A DNA stretch of 18,698 nt from Lachnospiraceae bacterium Zagget3 (GTDB lineage: Bacteria > Bacillota_A > Clostridia > Lachnospirales > Lachnospiraceae): positions 1 to 18,698 of the forward strand of contig MSHE01000018.1 of the NCBI GenBank assembly GCA_001941025.1, written 5' to 3'. The position numbers and the translations under genes were made by a program. The notes beneath the pieces are model-generated. The model did no database searches, was not told the origin of the DNA, and saw only the letters and a program-made list of their open reading frames with translations. Within the stretch, counting starts at the first letter, position 1, and each line of letters starts with the position of its first letter. This document shows, piece by piece, positions 8,676-15,937 of the stretch.

Positions 8676-8857
8676 TTCGAGCATTCTGGTCGGTTAAAAC
8701 AGCATTAGGTCAGACATATTGCGGCAAGGCAATGTCTTTGTGCTACAAAGGCCCGCTGCGCTTGCCTTGTTGGGGGAATCCCCAAACCCCTTTTGAACAT
8801 CACCGGGGTGATGGACTGCGCATTCCTGCGGAACGCTTCCAACTCTATTCATAAAAA
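8676..8857. other. Gene-free stretch, origin unclear
   Basis: No convincing gene. A 77-codon frame crosses it (8621-8854) but starts inside the hairpin region, has no RBS and no family I can name. The stretch contains the compact inverted repeat GGGGGAATCCCC (near 8773-8784). Its style recalls noncoding tails seen near clostridial mobile elements, but I cannot confirm that from sequence alone. Confidence 0.3.
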
Positions 8858-8858
8858 G

Positions 8859-8892
8859 GAGAGAGCATCCCTTCTATGCCCTCTCTTTTTTT
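8859..8892 (+). terminator. Rho-independent terminator
   Basis: Stem GAGAGAGCAT / ATGCCCTCTC (10 bp, one A-C mismatch, loop CCCTTCT), followed by a run of seven T. It would stop any read-through from the GH3 pair. Confidence 0.75.
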
Positions 8893-8989
8893 ACACACGA
8901 TTGTAAGCGTCAAATCAAATAGCGTGTAGTGTGAATGCTAAAATGGACTTGAGCCATTAAAGCAAAAATGACAATGAACATTTTGAGTG

Positions 8990-9388
8990 TGTTTGTCAAA
9001 TAAAAATGTGAGCAAAAGGTCCCCCAAAAAGTGAGCACCTTCAGCACCTTATAGATTTTTTGGATTGCGCGAGCAGGGGCCAAACGCACACCTTTTGGAG
9101 AACTAACAGGTCGAACCCTTTCGCTCACATTTTGGAAGCCCAAAGTCCTTTTTTAGAAGGAGGCCCGCTACCGTTGCATGGACTGCGCAAGCCGATAGCT
9201 TTCACCGGAGAAAATCACAATGTGGCTGTGGTGAATCAGCCGGTCAACCAGGACCGCTGTCAGGCGGTTGTCTCCAAAAACCGTGTTCCACTGAGAGAAC
9301 TCCGGATTTGAGGTAATAATCAGGCTCTTGCGCTCGTAACAATCGGAGATTACCTGGAACAGCAGCTCAGCGGAGTCCTTGCCTACAG
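8990..9388 (-). mobile_element. Remnant of one end of an IS21-family element
   Basis: The segment holds the 3' end of an istB-like gene (minus strand) and, beyond its stop, IS21-style end repeats. GCTCAC(A)TTTT occurs at least three times: twice on the minus strand near 9004-9034 and once on the plus strand near 9122-9132. The outer end is placed at TGTTTGTCAAA (8990), an estimate. No istA and no second end are present, so the element cannot move by itself. Confidence 0.6.
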
Positions 9389-9389
9389 G
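9168..9389 (-). pseudogene. istB: istB-like IS21 helper ATPase, C-terminal fragment
   Basis: The minus strand encodes about 73 residues matching the last part of IstB: SAELLFQVISDCYERKS, then LIITSNPEFSQWNTVFGD, NRLTAVLVDRLIHHSH and a GESYRL ending, with a TAG stop. IstB is the AAA+ partner of the IstA transposase. The Walker A and B parts (about the first two thirds) are absent. There is no start codon in the homologous segment; the reading frame passes straight into the truncated ceramidase-like gene at about 9385-9389, which marks the recombination junction. It cannot be functional. The family call rests on motif recognition and is strong for this short piece. Confidence 0.88.
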
Positions 9390-9801
9390 CGGTGCGCAGC
9401 GCTTCCAGATGTGCGCGCACCATCAGGTTGTCCCGATTCATATACTGTCTGGCTGCTTCTTCCGATACCGGATTGCAGCTGTGCATATCATCCCGGTTCC
9501 AGTCCTCCAGGGAAGCCCATTCTTGGAAGTGAGGAGTTGCCAGCACATGGGTGGCATGAATCAGGATATGGTTCTCCGGTAGCTTCAGCTCCTTGGCGGC
9601 CTCCTTCAGCAGTTGCTCCCTGATTTTGAGTATAACGATGTCTACAGAGAGGATAGCGTATCCTTCGCCGCATTGCAATAACAGCACCTGGAGCATCGGG
9701 AGGTCGTGAACGTAATTGTATCCTTCTCCATAGGTTGGAAGCATTTCCTCAGTATAGCGGATCTCTGCCTTACCCGCCCCTGCGTATAATTCATTCATCA
9801 T
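9367..9801 (-). pseudogene. Ceramidase-like (neutral/alkaline type) protein, truncated
   Basis: A 144-codon frame that looks like the N-terminal third of a larger enzyme. It opens with AGAGKAEIRYTEEMLP, then VHDLPMLQVLLLQCGEGYAILSVDIV, and has a histidine-containing HATHVLATPH segment. This layout resembles the N-terminal domain of neutral/alkaline non-lysosomal ceramidase-type proteins, usually over 400 residues. Homology should end near the ALRTACRQ segment, where the DNA becomes istB; only three further codons follow before a stop, supplied by the istB region. The start ATG (9801, or 9798) has AGAAAGGGGGTC upstream. It lies downstream of the aldo/keto reductase on the same strand with a bidirectional hairpin between them, so it was probably once part of the same cluster. 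Family assignment is tentative; truncation is clearer. Confidence 0.6.
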
Positions 9802-9825
9802 TTTGACCCCCTTTCTGTGTCATTC

Positions 9826-9864
9826 AAAAGGAACTGCCCGGCACCCCGGACAGTTCCTTTTTTT
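9826..9864. terminator. Terminator hairpin between reductase and truncated gene
   Basis: A 14-bp stem AAGGAACTGCCCGG / CCGGACAGTTCCTT (one mismatch, loop CACCC). It has a T7 tract on the plus-strand side and TTCCTTTTG on the minus side, so it can act in both directions but is weaker for the minus-strand genes around it. Confidence 0.7.
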
Positions 9865-9880
9865 GGCCGTCGGCGACGGC

Positions 9881-10837
9881 TTATACGTTGTACAGCCAGT
9901 CCGCTTCTTCCGGCGTAAGGTTCAGCTCCGCCGCATCTAGGCTTTGCCCCAGCATCTCCGTATTCTCCGCGCCAACAATGGCGACCACAGGCAGCTTATT
10001 GTAAATGATATGGGCCAGCCCTACTGCGGGGATGGAAGCGTGCTTTTCCTCCGCCATCTGCTGAACCCGGGCCAGGCGCTTCATGTTCTCCGCAGAGCCG
10101 TAGGATTCCCGGAGGCTCGCAGGCATGGCGTCCAGCCCCTGAGCGGCTACCCGGGCAAAGAAGCCCTGGGCCTGGGAGCTGAAGGCAAAGACGGGGATGT
10201 GCTTCTCCTCATAATAGGCGTATTTGTCCGGGGTCATCATCAGGGAGCCGAACTGAACGAAGTACTTATCCTCCGATGCGGCCAGGGACATACCGATTTG
10301 GCTGCCGCCGATGATGTTGCTCCCCTTGCTTTCGGCGTACTCTACCGCCGCCTTCACGCGGCAGGTGTCGTAGTTGGAGACGCCCACCCGTCTGGCCTTG
10401 CCAGACTTCACGATGTCCTCCATGATGTCCACGATTTCCTCGATCGGCACCTCCGGGTCATCCTTGTGAATCCAGTACATATCCAGGTAGTCGGTATGCA
10501 GCACCTTCAGGCTTTGCTCCAGGTCGGCCATAATGCACGCCCGGTTGACTCGCTTCACATCGGGAGCACTCTGCATGGGATGGCCGCCCTTGGAGCAAAC
10601 CATCAGCCTGCTGCGGTTGCCCCGGGACTGGAGGTACTCGCCCACCATCTCCTCGGAGTGGCCGTCGCCGTAGGCTCTGGCTGTGTCGATAGTGTTGCCG
10701 CCCCGGTCGATGAAATAGTCATACAGCCGAAACTTTTCCTCCGTGGAGAGCATCTCCATGCTCATGGACGAACCCATGGCGATTCTGGAGAACTTCATGG
10801 CTTCGCCGTTCGCATCCTTCAATTCAATGTAAATCAT
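9881..10837 (-). CDS. Aldo/keto reductase
   Basis: A 318-residue cytoplasmic NAD(P)H-dependent oxidoreductase of the aldo/keto reductase superfamily. The catalytic tetrad is visible: D51 and Y56 in DTARAYGDG, K83 in CSKGG and H124 in YWIHKDD. The C-terminal cofactor-binding segment includes VVAIVGAENTEML. The start is the ATG at 10837 with AAGGAG about 10 nt upstream. It follows the GPH symporter by 69 nt on the same strand, with no terminator seen between, so the two are probably co-transcribed. In this setting it may oxidise or reduce the imported sugar or its keto/inosose form. Substrate cannot be read from the sequence. Length and motifs are normal for the family. Confidence 0.92.
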   Translation of the reverse strand: MIYIELKDANGEAMKFSRIAMGSSMSMEMLSTEEKFRLYDYFIDRGGNTIDTARAYGDGHSEEMVGEYLQSRGNRSRLMVCSKGGHPMQSAPDVKRVNRACIMADLEQSLKVLHTDYLDMYWIHKDDPEVPIEEIVDIMEDIVKSGKARRVGVSNYDTCRVKAAVEYAESKGSNIIGGSQIGMSLAASEDKYFVQFGSLMMTPDKYAYYEEKHIPVFAFSSQAQGFFARVAAQGLDAMPASLRESYGSAENMKRLARVQQMAEEKHASIPAVGLAHIIYNKLPVVAIVGAENTEMLGQSLDAAELNLTPEEADWLYNV

Positions 10838-10906
10838 AGCAGTATTCTCCTTATTTTATGGCGTTTCCGTATCAGTGTATCGTTATCATGGCGGGAAGGA
10901 TAAAAA

Positions 10907-12352
10907 TTACATTCCCTGCTCCTGACGGATCTTTTCCAGCTCCGGCTCAAACTCCTTGTGCTTCTTGTCCAGGTCATAGAAGCTCATGGCAACGAACATC
11001 AATGCCAGGCTAAGCAGAGGGAGGCCGCCCCATACGAAGCTGATGGCGCTCATGGCGGAGGCGGTCTGTGTCGCCGCGCCGCCGAGATAGCCGGAAGCGC
11101 CCAGAACGCCCGCAATCAGGGAACTGGCAACGCCGGAACCAATCTGGCAGGCCAGGGAGAAGCTGGCCATGATAACGCCGGCGTTGATGGTTCTCGTCTT
11201 AACCGTCAGCTCATCCACAATATCCGGCTGGGTGGACTGAATCATGCACCCAATAAAGCCGCTACCGAAGCCCGCAATCGCCATGCCGACAACCAGGATG
11301 AAGGCAACGCTGGGTGCCAGGAACCGCAGGGAAACGCCAACTGCCGTGATACCAATACCAATCAGCGCAATGGGACGCTTTCCCAGTTTGATGGCCATAG
11401 CAGGCACAACCAGAGGAGAAATCAGGCCGGCAACACTGTAAGAGGTCATTGCCAGGGCCATGATGGTGAAGTTGCCGTTCATCTGATAGGTGATGTAATA
11501 GACCATGGTGGACATCAGCGAGATAGTGTAGAACAGGTTGCCGAAGCAATACAGCAATTCCACGACAAAGTTCTTGGTGGTGATGTAAGTTACCAGGTTC
11601 TTCAGCAGGGAGCCATTGCTCTGGGGCTTCGCAGCCGCTTTTTCTGTCTGCTGCCCGGGGTTTTCCTGTGCTTTGGTTTCGGAGACTGCCGTATTGCCGG
11701 CGGCCGTCATGACGACCATGATTGCACCCAGGAGCAGGGCGGTGCGCAGATAGCCGACAGCGTCATTGGAAGCGCCCAGCAGCGCCACCAGAGGCGTCAC
11801 CACGCTGCCAATCACGCTGGTACCCAGGCCGCCGGTGATGCCCCGGACGGTGGCCAGCATATTCCGTTCCTTCGGGTCGGTAGTCATGAAGGTCATCAGA
11901 GAGCCTTCCGGGATGTTGACCATCGTCAGGCCGGTGGTGTAAATCACATAAGCAAAATAGGTGAAGGCCATGGTCGCTGCGATAGAGGAGCCGTCAAAGA
12001 GGGTCGCGGTTCCGAACAGCATCAGGAGGCCCGCCAGAAAGACAATGCAGCCGCCGTAAATCCAGGGACGGGCGCGGCCAATTTTGGTGTGCGTCCTGTC
12101 AACCAGGGCGCCGATGATGAAGTCACTGCAGGCATCGATTACCTTACAGACGAGAAACATCAGGCTAACCGCCGCTGCGGCCTTGGCGTAATTGGTTTCA
12201 TCCAGGCCGCCGAACACAATGTTCAGCAGGTATGCGGAAAGGTAGGTGTCCGCCAGGGACTGGGCGATTTGGCGGCCAAAGTCGATGGAGCCAAAGCCGA
12301 TTCTCTGCTTCCAGAGGGCCCCTCTGGAGAGGGAAATTGAAGTGTTTTCCAT
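10907..12352 (-). CDS. GPH-family (MelB-like) sugar:cation symporter
   Basis: A 481-residue polytopic membrane protein of the glycoside-pentoside-hexuronide:cation symporter family within the major facilitator superfamily. The family signature lies at about residues 70-97: KVIDACSDFIIGALVDRTHT followed by KIGRARPW. About 12 hydrophobic helices are present, with a long polar middle loop (around the KAQENPGQQTEKAAAKPQS segment). The start is the ATG at 12352, with GGAGG 7 nt upstream; a longer frame to 12409 adds 19 residues unlike the family. It is first in a minus-strand unit with the aldo/keto reductase, and divergent from the lysR gene. Its substrate is probably a sugar, glycoside or uronide, unidentified. 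Regulation by the adjacent LysR protein is likely given the shared motif over its -35. Confidence 0.93.
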   Translation of the reverse strand: MENTSISLSRGALWKQRIGFGSIDFGRQIAQSLADTYLSAYLLNIVFGGLDETNYAKAAAAVSLMFLVCKVIDACSDFIIGALVDRTHTKIGRARPWIYGGCIVFLAGLLMLFGTATLFDGSSIAATMAFTYFAYVIYTTGLTMVNIPEGSLMTFMTTDPKERNMLATVRGITGGLGTSVIGSVVTPLVALLGASNDAVGYLRTALLLGAIMVVMTAAGNTAVSETKAQENPGQQTEKAAAKPQSNGSLLKNLVTYITTKNFVVELLYCFGNLFYTISLMSTMVYYITYQMNGNFTIMALAMTSYSVAGLISPLVVPAMAIKLGKRPIALIGIGITAVGVSLRFLAPSVAFILVVGMAIAGFGSGFIGCMIQSTQPDIVDELTVKTRTINAGVIMASFSLACQIGSGVASSLIAGVLGASGYLGGAATQTASAMSAISFVWGGLPLLSLALMFVAMSFYDLDKKHKEFEPELEKIRQEQGM

Positions 12353-12431
12353 GTTGATTCCTCCATTTGTCATCAGGTATTTTTTCTTCAGGTTTTCGCT
12401 GAGACGCAAGCCGGCGTTTGCTTCTGATTAC

Positions 12432-12465
12432 AGAATACCCGTTTTACCGCCGTTCTGCAATTCCG
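12432..12465 (-). promoter_or_regulatory. Promoter of the symporter operon with LysR-type half-site
   Basis: On the minus strand, -35 TTGCAG (12455-12460) and -10 TATTCT (12432-12437) are 17 nt apart. The 9-mer CGGAATTGC (12457-12465) overlaps the -35. The same motif, in the same position, lies over the lactonase promoter. Confidence 0.6.
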
Positions 12466-12553
12466 TTTTAAAATGTGAAATCCCAAAATAGAATCGGAAC
12501 TGGCGGAGCAGGTTGCAGGAAAAGGCCCCGTTGCTGGTTTCTGCAAAAGCAAA

Positions 12554-12583
12554 TTGACACTTCTTGCGGGAATGTGCTATAAT
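12554..12583 (+). promoter_or_regulatory. Strong promoter of the lysR gene
   Basis: Consensus -35 TTGACA (12554-12559) and -10 TATAAT (12578-12583) with an 18-nt spacer and an extended -10 TGC. The start codon is 71 nt downstream, leaving room for the inverted repeat in the leader. Confidence 0.85.
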
Positions 12584-12608
12584 AAAGTTGCATTTCCTGT
12601 GGACAACG

Positions 12609-12638
12609 GGGAATTGCCGCAAGTCTGCCGCAATTCCC
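12609..12638. promoter_or_regulatory. Inverted-repeat operator candidate in the lysR leader
   Basis: A perfect 9-bp inverted repeat, GGGAATTGC (12609-12617) and GCAATTCCC (12630-12638), separated by 12 nt. It lies just after the lysR promoter. The core GGAATTGC is the motif found over the -35 of the two neighbouring enzyme operons, which suggests an autoregulatory binding site rather than only an RNA hairpin. Confidence 0.6.
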
Positions 12639-12654
12639 GGAAACGGAGGCGACC

Positions 12655-13560
12655 ATGAAGATCGAATACCTGGAAGAATTTGTCACCCTTGCGGATATGA
12701 AGTATTATCATACGGCGGCAGGCAAGCTGTTCATCTCTCAATCCGCCCTGTCCAAGCACATTCAGGCGCTGGAGGCATCTATGCACGTCCAGCTCTTTGA
12801 GCGGGGGGCCACCGGCGCAGTTTTGACACGCTACGGCCAGGAATTTTTACCCTATGCCCGAACGATCGTCAACCAGTATAAGGAGGGGAGCGACAAAATC
12901 AATCAAGAGGTTACCGGCTTTTCCACCTCGGTCTCTGTCGTTTCAGAATTTGACATTTTCCCGGATATACTGGAATTTTGTGCCGCCAATCCCTGCTATC
13001 GCATGACGTTTGAAGAAAAAATCGCGGCCAGTGCGGTCTGCTTGGATCTGGAATTAAACCACTCCGATTTGGCTGTCTTGCTGACCGGCGAAACCGAATA
13101 TTCCGAGTTCAACAGTTATCCATACATCAATGACCATTTTGTGGCGATTGTGCCGCAGACACACCGCCTGGCAGAACAGCAGCTGGTTTCCCTGTCCGAC
13201 CTCTCAGAGGACCGGTTCCTTCTGCCCACCAGAGACACCGCAGAGTACCACATCATCACAAAAACCTGCCAAAAGGCAGGCTATGAACCGAAGTCGGCAG
13301 GGAACGGCTTCACTTTTATGCAGCGTGTGATGATGACCGCAAGGGGGCTGGGCGTTTCCATTGTCCCCAAATACATCACCTTTCAAATGCACGACGGACT
13401 GTATCCCCAGGCGGCGCTGGACAGCATCTCGGTTCTGGAACTGAGCGCGGATATTCGGATTTACGCCAATCTCTATTTCCGGAAAACGGAGATCCTCCGG
13501 CCCGGCGCTGCGGCATTCCTGGAGTTCATTCGTCAGAAAGCTCAGAAAAGGCTGACTTGA
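12655..13560 (+). CDS. LysR-type transcriptional regulator
   Basis: A 301-residue LysR-family regulator. The winged-helix DNA-binding domain fills about residues 1-60 (YLEEFVTLADMKYYHTAAGK, then LFISQSALSKHIQALE, ending VQLFERGATGAVLT), followed by a linker helix and a periplasmic-binding-protein-like effector domain (about 90-295). The ATG at 12655 has GGAGG 7 nt upstream and gives a typical LysR N-terminus. It is divergent from the symporter operon and convergent with the hydrolase/lactonase operon, so it lies between the two units it probably controls. The effector is unknown; a sugar acid, lactone or related pathway intermediate is a reasonable guess. Its leader holds a GGGAATTGC inverted repeat, suggesting autoregulation. 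Confidence 0.93.
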   Translation: MKIEYLEEFVTLADMKYYHTAAGKLFISQSALSKHIQALEASMHVQLFERGATGAVLTRYGQEFLPYARTIVNQYKEGSDKINQEVTGFSTSVSVVSEFDIFPDILEFCAANPCYRMTFEEKIAASAVCLDLELNHSDLAVLLTGETEYSEFNSYPYINDHFVAIVPQTHRLAEQQLVSLSDLSEDRFLLPTRDTAEYHIITKTCQKAGYEPKSAGNGFTFMQRVMMTARGLGVSIVPKYITFQMHDGLYPQAALDSISVLELSADIRIYANLYFRKTEILRPGAAAFLEFIRQKAQKRLT

Positions 13561-13567
13561 CGGTTTT

Positions 13568-13596
13568 GGGCGGCGCCGTATCATACGGTGCCGCCC
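13568..13596. terminator. Bidirectional terminator hairpin between convergent genes
   Basis: A 13-bp stem GGGCGGCGCCGTA / TACGGTGCCGCCC with a TCA loop and one G-U pair, in the 41-nt gap between the lysR stop and the stop of the MBL-fold gene. T-tracts are weak on both sides, so termination relies on the strong stem. Confidence 0.7.
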
Positions 13597-13601
13597 TGAC
13601 T

Positions 13602-14429
13602 TTATCCTAAGATTGCCGGGTTATAGGTGATAGCCGCCCGGCCTGCGATGTGCTTTTTCTGATGGGGTACCGGGGAGATTGGATTGTATTCCTCGGTGTC
13701 GGCATCAGTCTGCCCTGCCGCAATCTCTCTGGCAGCTTGCATTTCATCCTGCATCAACTGATGGCTGACCGGTTCTGTACTGTGGCCGTGGTAGACGGTG
13801 GTGTCGGCGTGGATGACGCTGAGGAAGCGCTCGATTCCCTCTGCCATCTCCCGGAACTCAGCCAGACTTTTCAGGGAGGAGGCGGGTACATGGGTACTGA
13901 ATGCATCGCCGCTGAACACGATGTTGTCCCCGCGGTCATAAACCGCAATCTCTCCCTTGGAATGGCCGGGCAGCTTATAGATTTCCAGCGTAATGCCGCC
14001 CAGATCGAAGGAATCTCCCTCATCCACATTTTTGCTGTGGAAGCCGCCGCAATCCAGAATGTGTTCCCTGGCGTAGGCCAGGACTTCTTCGTTCCCGTGG
14101 GAGAACATCCCCGTGTCAAACAGCCGCTTTTCCGGAGCCAGACGGCCCACCTGATCCAGATCCCGCTCATTGAGATACACCTCATCGAACAGGACGGAAC
14201 CTGCAATGTGATCCGGGTGGCCGTGGGTGCAGATGCAGATGACCGGCTTATCTGTCAGCTTTTTGACCTCCTCGTAAACGCCGGGGCCGAACACTCCCAT
14301 GCCAGAGTCGATCAGTGCCGCTCTCTGAGTGCCGATGATCAACCCCATGACCAGAGAAGAATCCTCCGCATAATGCTCCTGAATCAGCCAAATATGGTCA
14401 TTCAGCTGCGTGTGAGAAAAGTATTCCAT
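13602..14429 (-). CDS. MBL-fold metallo-hydrolase
   Basis: A 275-residue cytoplasmic hydrolase of the metallo-beta-lactamase fold. The dinuclear metal-binding motif is present as H69, H71, D73, H74 in THGHPDH. Further ligands are likely in the LPGHSKGEI and VFSGDAFS segments and in VYHGHS near residue 230. The ATG at 14429 is chosen because AAGGAGG lies upstream; a frame extended to 14564 overlaps the lactonase gene and is unlike the family. It begins 13 nt after the lactonase stop, so the genes are co-transcribed and probably translationally coupled. Members of this fold hydrolyse lactones, thioesters and phosphoesters; pairing with a lactonase suggests a lactone or ester step, but the substrate is not determined. 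Confidence 0.9.
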   Translation of the reverse strand: MEYFSHTQLNDHIWLIQEHYAEDSSLVMGLIIGTQRAALIDSGMGVFGPGVYEEVKKLTDKPVICICTHGHPDHIAGSVLFDEVYLNERDLDQVGRLAPEKRLFDTGMFSHGNEEVLAYAREHILDCGGFHSKNVDEGDSFDLGGITLEIYKLPGHSKGEIAVYDRGDNIVFSGDAFSTHVPASSLKSLAEFREMAEGIERFLSVIHADTTVYHGHSTEPVSHQLMQDEMQAAREIAAGQTDADTEEYNPISPVPHQKKHIAGRAAITYNPAILG

Positions 14430-14442
14430 TGAAAATGCCTCC

Positions 14443-15561
14443 TTATCCTTCGTCAAACGTGATGCAGGCACAGCTGTCCACCCCAAAGCAATGGGGCGCA
14501 TAGCGCAGCGTGCCGTCCGGGAGAACCTCCCAAATCTCAACGCTGTTGTTGTCGTTCCCATCAAAGCAGAGGAAGCGCCCGTCAGGGGAGAAGGTCGCGC
14601 CCCGGGGAACCTTGGTGTTCAGGGAGGCCCTCTGCATCAGGGTGAGCCTCCCCGTCTCCTGGTTGACATCAAACACTATCACCATACCGATGCCCCGGAT
14701 GACATCATAAAGCCTTGTCTCGTCCCGGTTCAGCAGAATTTCAGACTGATTATCCTTCTGGCGGTTCATCTCATATCCCTTCGGCAAAACCGGGTAGTCT
14801 GCCACAAATTCCTTACGCTCATCTGCGACAAGGAACTGGGAAACCGCACCCTTGCTCTCGTAGTTGCAATACAGGTATGGCAGCTTCCTGGCAAAGACCT
14901 CGTGCCGGGGGCCTGCGCCCGGCTCACAGTCCAGCTTCCCCGGAACCGGAACCAGCTTGCCTTGCTCCCGGTCGATGCGGAAGAAGCCGATATACCCGCC
15001 GGTGAGGTTCCCGTAGGAGTAGATGTCCTGGGCCTCACTGTAGAACACCTTATGAACACAAGAAGCAAAATCCGGAGATGCCTGTGGCACCACCATGACG
15101 TCCAGCAGCTTGCCCGGCGTGCCGTCCTCGCCAATGTCAAACAGGTCGATCACGCACTCAGGAAACACCTTCCGGGAACCCCAGCTGCCGTCCGCCTCCT
15201 GCGTGACCTTGATGCAGGGATGGAACTCAATGGAAAAGTGAGCGACCAGCATCCAGCCGCTCTTTTCGTCAAAGACGATACCCGCCGGTTTGCAGCCCAG
15301 GGTACGCACCTCCGCCACTCTGTCCAACATCCCGGTTCGCCGGTCGATGCGGAAGGCAACGATCCTGCCACCGGGCGCTCCGTTTACCGTGTCCACCTCG
15401 TCTGTGGCGTACACCATGCCGTTCCTGGCCACCACACAGCCCGCATTCAAATCCGGCGCTGTGTGTCCTTTCGTGGTCATTGTTCCGCTTTTTTCATCAT
15501 ACTCCAGAATTGTGATTCCGTGGGTTCCCTCATAGTAGAATCCACCCGCATAGGCAAACAT
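14443..15561 (-). CDS. Seven-bladed beta-propeller lactonase family protein
   Basis: A 372-residue protein of the lactonase / 6-phosphogluconolactonase-like beta-propeller family. Signatures include GAGPRHEVF in the middle and PRGATFSPDGRFLCFDGNDN near the C-terminus, with repeated blade strands such as GRIVAFRIDRRTG, GYIGFFRIDREQGKL and MVIVFDVNQETGRL. No signal peptide is seen, so it is probably cytoplasmic. The ATG at 15561 has AAGGAGG about 9 nt upstream; a GTG at 15579 would place the RBS inside the gene. It is the first gene of a two-gene operon with the MBL-fold hydrolase. It probably hydrolyses or binds a sugar lactone in the same pathway as the reductase and symporter. True 6-phosphogluconolactonase activity cannot be assumed. 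Confidence 0.85.
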   Translation of the reverse strand: MFAYAGGFYYEGTHGITILEYDEKSGTMTTKGHTAPDLNAGCVVARNGMVYATDEVDTVNGAPGGRIVAFRIDRRTGMLDRVAEVRTLGCKPAGIVFDEKSGWMLVAHFSIEFHPCIKVTQEADGSWGSRKVFPECVIDLFDIGEDGTPGKLLDVMVVPQASPDFASCVHKVFYSEAQDIYSYGNLTGGYIGFFRIDREQGKLVPVPGKLDCEPGAGPRHEVFARKLPYLYCNYESKGAVSQFLVADERKEFVADYPVLPKGYEMNRQKDNQSEILLNRDETRLYDVIRGIGMVIVFDVNQETGRLTLMQRASLNTKVPRGATFSPDGRFLCFDGNDNNSVEIWEVLPDGTLRYAPHCFGVDSCACITFDEG

Positions 15562-15607
15562 AGAAAAGTCCTCCTTCACAGTTTTGTGAGCAATCGCTGT
15601 ATATCAA

Positions 15608-15641
15608 TATATAAAACATAATTGCCCTTTGCGCAATTCCG
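15608..15641 (-). promoter_or_regulatory. Promoter of the lactonase operon with LysR-type half-site
   Basis: On the minus strand, -35 TTGCGC (15631-15636) and -10 TATATA (15608-15613) are 17 nt apart. CGGAATTGC (15633-15641) overlaps the -35, and an inverted half-site gives AATTGC-N7-GCAATT (15620-15638). The start codon is 47 nt downstream. Confidence 0.6.
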
Positions 15642-15937
15642 ATTTGCCATTCTTTTTTCTTAAATGGAATGACAGCGGGGACAACGTTGGGTCTTGTTCC
15701 TGTGGCCAATCGGATAGACAGACCCGTTTCCTCACAGCGTAGGTATGAGCCACCGAACGGCACTGATTCACCGTGTTTCGAGTCAAGCATATTGTAGGCA
15801 AGCATGGTATACGGGCTATTCCTGCTTAGCGCCTAGCGGAGAGTTTTCTCTGATGCGCTTTTTTGTCCACTGAAAAATCGCATTTGTGTCTTTTCAGAAG
15901 TAGAGGGATATATCCCTTAACGATTGGAGGGACAGTG
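15642..15937. other. Gene-free stretch before the mobile-element remnant
   Basis: No gene is supported. A minus-strand frame (15530-15805) has protein-like composition in its first half but no RBS, and it overlaps the lactonase promoter and start. A perfect 14-bp palindrome AGGGATATATCCCT (15904-15917) sits just before the RBS of the next gene and could be an operator. Confidence 0.4.

Noticed and set aside
8773..8784. GGGGGAATCCCC as a regulator site
   Set aside because: It is short, has no gene or promoter next to it, and could arise by chance.
10958..12340. A 460-codon plus-strand frame opposite the GPH symporter
   Set aside because: It is rich in Gly, Gln, His and Asn as antisense of membrane helices often is; the minus strand has the symporter signature and a good RBS.
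15530..15805. A 91-codon minus-strand frame with partly protein-like sequence
   Set aside because: It overlaps the lactonase promoter and start region in another frame, has no RBS and no family I recognise. Left out as a gene, but it could be a relic.
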